7,260 bases of DNA, taken from Candidatus Omnitrophota bacterium. Lineage in GTDB: Bacteria; Omnitrophota; Gorgyraeia; Gygaellales; Profunditerraquicolaceae. Where the stretch lies: assembly GCA_030018895.1 (NCBI GenBank), contig JASEHM010000044.1, positions 1-7,260 on the forward strand, written 5' to 3'. Each line of letters begins with the position of its first letter. Position 1 is the stretch's first letter. The notes beneath the pieces are model-generated. The model was not told where the DNA came from, made no database searches, and worked only from the letters and a program-made list of their open reading frames with translations. Positions 5,323 through 7,260 of the stretch are shown here, one piece after another. The translations under genes were made by a program, and so were the position numbers.

Positions 5323-6876
5323 ATGAAGGATCGTAAGAAGGTGGTAATTTTAGGTGGGGGCCCTAATCGCATTGGCCAGGGGATTGAATTTGATTATTGC
5401 TGTTGCCATGCTTCTTATGCCTTAAAAGAAGAAGGCATTGACAGCGTAATGGTAAATTGCAACCCCGAAACAGTTTCTACGGATTATGATACTTCTGATA
5501 GGCTTTATTTTGAACCTTTGACATTAGAGGATGTTTTAAATATCATTGATTTAGAGAAGCCCGTTGGTGTGATTGTGCAGTTTGGGGGCCAGACTCCGCT
5601 TAATCTGGCGGTTTCTTTGCGCAAGGCAGGGGTAAATATTTTAGGTACAAGCGCGGAGAGCATAGATATTGCTGAGGATAGAAAACGGTTTAAACAGATG
5701 CTGCAGGAAATAGGGCTAAAACAGCCGGATAATGGCACTGCTTTTACTTTTAAGGAGGCAAAAGAGGCGGCTAAAAAAATCGGTTATCCTGTATTAGTCA
5801 GGCCTTCTTATGTCTTAGGCGGCCGGGCAATGGAGATTGTTTACGAAGAGGCTGTATTAGAAAAATTTATTAAAGAGGCCTCAGAGGTTTCCGGCGAGCA
5901 TCCGGTATTAATAGATAAATTCCTGGAAGATGCTATTGAGGTTGACGTAGATTTAATCGGCGATGGCTCAACCTTTGTTATTGCCGGGATTATGGAGCAT
6001 ATTGAGGAGGCAGGAGTCCATTCTGGAGATTCTGCGATGGCTCTTCCTGCTTACAGCTTACCTAAGGATATATTAAATAAAGTCAGAGAGGCAACTTATG
6101 AAATGGCGGCAGAATTAAATATTATCGGGTTAATGAATGTGCAATATGCAATTAAGGATAAACAAGTTTATGTTTTGGAGGTAAATCCCCGGGCATCAAG
6201 AACAGTGCCTTTTGTCTCCAAGGTAATAGGCCTGCCTTTAGCAAAGTTTGCTACCAAGGTGATATTGGGCAGAAAACTAAAGGATTTAGGTTTTCTTAAA
6301 GAGGTTATTCCAAAACAGGTAGCAATTAAAGAATCGGTGTTTCCTTTTAATCGTTTTCCGGGGGTGGATATTATTTTAGGTCCGGAGATGAAATCCACAG
6401 GCGAGGTAATGGGCATGGATATGGATTTTGGCCAGGCATATATTAAGAGCCAGATTGCCGCCGGCCAGTGTTTGCCTAAAGCAGGCAATGTGTTTATTTC
6501 TGTGTGCGACCGTGATAAACATGCCTCAATATCTATTGCTAAAAAATTAATAGATTTAGGGTTTTATATCTATGCTACCTCAGGGACTGCGCATGTTTTA
6601 GGGAGAAATAATATTGCGGTTGGAGTTTTGCCTAAGGTTGCTGAAGGAAGGCCTAATATCATAGATCTAATGAAGGATGGAAAAATTCAATTGGTGATTA
6701 ATACGCCTTCAGGAAGAATTCCGCGTCAGGATGAAGTAAAGATTCGTTCGCATGTAATTTTATATAATATACCTTATATTACAACTATTGCCGGAGCAAA
6801 AGCGTCAGTAAGCGGGATTGAGGCATTGATAAAAAAGGAATTAAAGGTAAGGCCGTTGCAGGAATATCATAGGTGA
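5323..6876 (+). CDS. carB: Carbamoyl-phosphate synthetase large subunit, C-terminal half only (split CarB)
   Basis: The 517-aa product corresponds to the carbamoyl-phosphate-forming half of CarB. It carries a pre-ATP-grasp domain (about 5-120, GGGPNRIGQG at 11-20, NPETVSTDYDTSDR at 47-60), an ATP-grasp domain (about 121-380, Q274, E286 and N288 in MNVQYAI and LEVNPRA) and a C-terminal MGS-like allosteric domain (about 385-517, K399, T419, T422, K438, N460). From memory of the E. coli numbering, these all sit at a constant offset near 555, so the C-terminus is full length and the missing part is exactly the N-terminal half. That half normally makes carboxyphosphate and docks the CarA glutaminase. 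The gene has its own start with a ribosome binding site (GAGGAG, 5314-5319), and a TAG at 5287-5289 closes the frame upstream. This looks like a natural split, as known in Aquifex and Methanocaldococcus. The position matching E. coli T1017 is proline here, as I believe is common outside enterics. Confidence 0.93.
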   Translation: MKDRKKVVILGGGPNRIGQGIEFDYCCCHASYALKEEGIDSVMVNCNPETVSTDYDTSDRLYFEPLTLEDVLNIIDLEKPVGVIVQFGGQTPLNLAVSLRKAGVNILGTSAESIDIAEDRKRFKQMLQEIGLKQPDNGTAFTFKEAKEAAKKIGYPVLVRPSYVLGGRAMEIVYEEAVLEKFIKEASEVSGEHPVLIDKFLEDAIEVDVDLIGDGSTFVIAGIMEHIEEAGVHSGDSAMALPAYSLPKDILNKVREATYEMAAELNIIGLMNVQYAIKDKQVYVLEVNPRASRTVPFVSKVIGLPLAKFATKVILGRKLKDLGFLKEVIPKQVAIKESVFPFNRFPGVDIILGPEMKSTGEVMGMDMDFGQAYIKSQIAAGQCLPKAGNVFISVCDRDKHASISIAKKLIDLGFYIYATSGTAHVLGRNNIAVGVLPKVAEGRPNIIDLMKDGKIQLVINTPSGRIPRQDEVKIRSHVILYNIPYITTIAGAKASVSGIEALIKKELKVRPLQEYHR

Positions 6877-6880
6877 GTCT

Positions 6881-6904
6881 GTGTATCCGGTTATTCGGAT
6901 GCAT
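6881..6904 (+). terminator. Weak hairpin after carB without a U-tract
   Basis: ATCCG (6885-6889) pairs with CGGAT (6896-6900) around a 6-nt loop, and 6881-6884 with 6901-6904 adds four pairs including two G:U. The stem lies 4 nt past the carB stop, but A residues follow it and not T, so it is not a classical intrinsic terminator. It may end or protect the carB mRNA before the convergent tRNA. Confidence 0.25.
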
Positions 6905-6912
6905 ATAAAAAA

Positions 6913-6987
6913 TAGCCCCAACCGGATTTGAACCGGTGTCTCCACCGTGAGAGGGTGATGTCCTGGACCAGGCTAGACGATGAGGCC
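6913..6987 (-). tRNA. tRNA-Glu (anticodon CTC)
   Basis: Read on the - strand, the acceptor stem is GGCCTCA/TGGGGCT with G:U at the first and fifth pairs. The D arm runs from GTCT to GGAC. The anticodon stem TCACC/GGTGG has loop CTCTCAC (anticodon CTC at 6949-6951, reading GAG). The T arm is ACCGG/CCGGT with loop TTCAAAT. The discriminator is A and CCA is not encoded. Directly after the 3' end the - strand has six T residues (complement of 6907-6912), which may serve in termination. A good promoter lies just upstream. The gene faces carB, whose stop is 36 bp away. Confidence 0.95.
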
Positions 6988-6995
6988 GTGTTTAA

Positions 6996-7023
6996 ATAAT
7001 ACCATAATTTTTACCGGGGTCAA
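6996..7023 (-). promoter_or_regulatory. Sigma-70-type promoter for tRNA-Glu
   Basis: On the - strand TTGACC (7023-7018) and TATTAT (7001-6996) are separated by 16 bp. The mature tRNA 5' end is 8 nt past the -10 element, so transcription would start at or very near the tRNA. Both hexamers differ from consensus by one base. Confidence 0.7.
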
Positions 7024-7100
7024 TTAATTTATTGACACTGGTGTAACGCGGCAGTAAACGGGGGAATATCATTACATGTCATGCGAGCAACAATTGCCTT

Positions 7101-7222
7101 GTCATCCCGAGCGAGTACATTCGCTTCGTCATCCCGAGCGAGCGAAGCGAGTCGAGGGATCTAACAAGATGAATCCTATAGGGATGATTTATGTCAAGAG
7201 ATAATATAGATTCCTCGACTCG
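7101..7222. repeat. Intergenic palindromic repeat of the GTCATCCCGAGCGAG type
   Basis: GTCATCCCGAGCGAG occurs twice (7101-7115 and 7128-7142). TCGCTTCG (7121-7128) pairs with CGAAGCGA (7143-7150) to form a hairpin. A longer inverted repeat encloses an AT-rich centre: CGAGTCGAGGGATCTA (7148-7163) against TAGATTCCTCGACTCG (7207-7222), 15 of 16 matched. TGTCAT-A-ATGACA (7235-7247) is a further perfect palindrome just outside, and GTCAT at 7256-7260 may start another copy cut by the window edge. No gene lies in 6988-7260. Such repeats are widespread in bacterial intergenic DNA. Confidence 0.75.
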
Positions 7223-7260
7223 GCCTTCAGACTGTGTCATAATGACAAAAACACCGTCAT

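Noticed and set aside
7032..7060. + strand promoter starting at TTGACA (7032-7037)
   Set aside because: The hexamer at the right distance is TAAACG, a poor -10 element, and no gene follows within the window.

Overview
The window is bacterial chromosomal DNA dominated by de novo pyrimidine synthesis. Going left to right, the + strand carries pyrR (65-652), pyrB (679-1599) and pyrC (1671-2957). A 408-bp gene-free block of nested repeats follows. Next come an endonuclease Q-like PHP/Zn-ribbon protein (3366-4589), a small flavodoxin-like protein (4618-5091), a tRNA-Arg(CCG) only 12 nt later, a short tandem-repeat block, and a gene for only the C-terminal half of the large subunit of carbamoyl-phosphate synthetase (carB, 5323-6876). 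A convergent tRNA-Glu(CTC) with its own promoter lies on the - strand (6913-6987). The right edge is another intergenic repeat region. The first ~64 bases hold the unidentifiable tail of whatever precedes pyrR.

The DNA leans AT-rich, and strong Shine-Dalgarno sequences are present before pyrC and carB (a fair one before pyrR) but absent before pyrB and the flavodoxin. Intergenic palindromes of the GTCAT...ATGAC type are numerous. The proteins are bacterial in style: a class I dihydroorotase with aspartate in the bridging-lysine position, as in Aquifex and Bacillus, and a PyrR regulator. My guess is an uncultured candidate phylum, possibly Omnitrophota, but this is an impression from style and not a demonstrated placement.

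PyrB condenses carbamoyl phosphate with aspartate, PyrC cyclises the product to dihydroorotate, and CarB belongs to the enzyme that supplies carbamoyl phosphate. PyrR would sense UMP/PRPP. The set is incomplete here: carA, the N-terminal half of carB, and pyrD, pyrE and pyrF are absent. The EndoQ-like nuclease and the flavodoxin sit between pyrC and carB with no proven link to the pathway.

The points most worth a second look are: a carB that begins exactly at the internal domain junction (a split gene); a tandem repeat directly in front of it; a very stable GC-rich hairpin filling the pyrB-pyrC gap; a possible leaderless pyrB start; a MITE-like element with 30-bp terminal inverted repeats; and an unusual leader in front of the EndoQ-like gene. 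I see no CRISPR array, transposase, phage gene or clear defence system, and nothing I would call a new multi-gene system.
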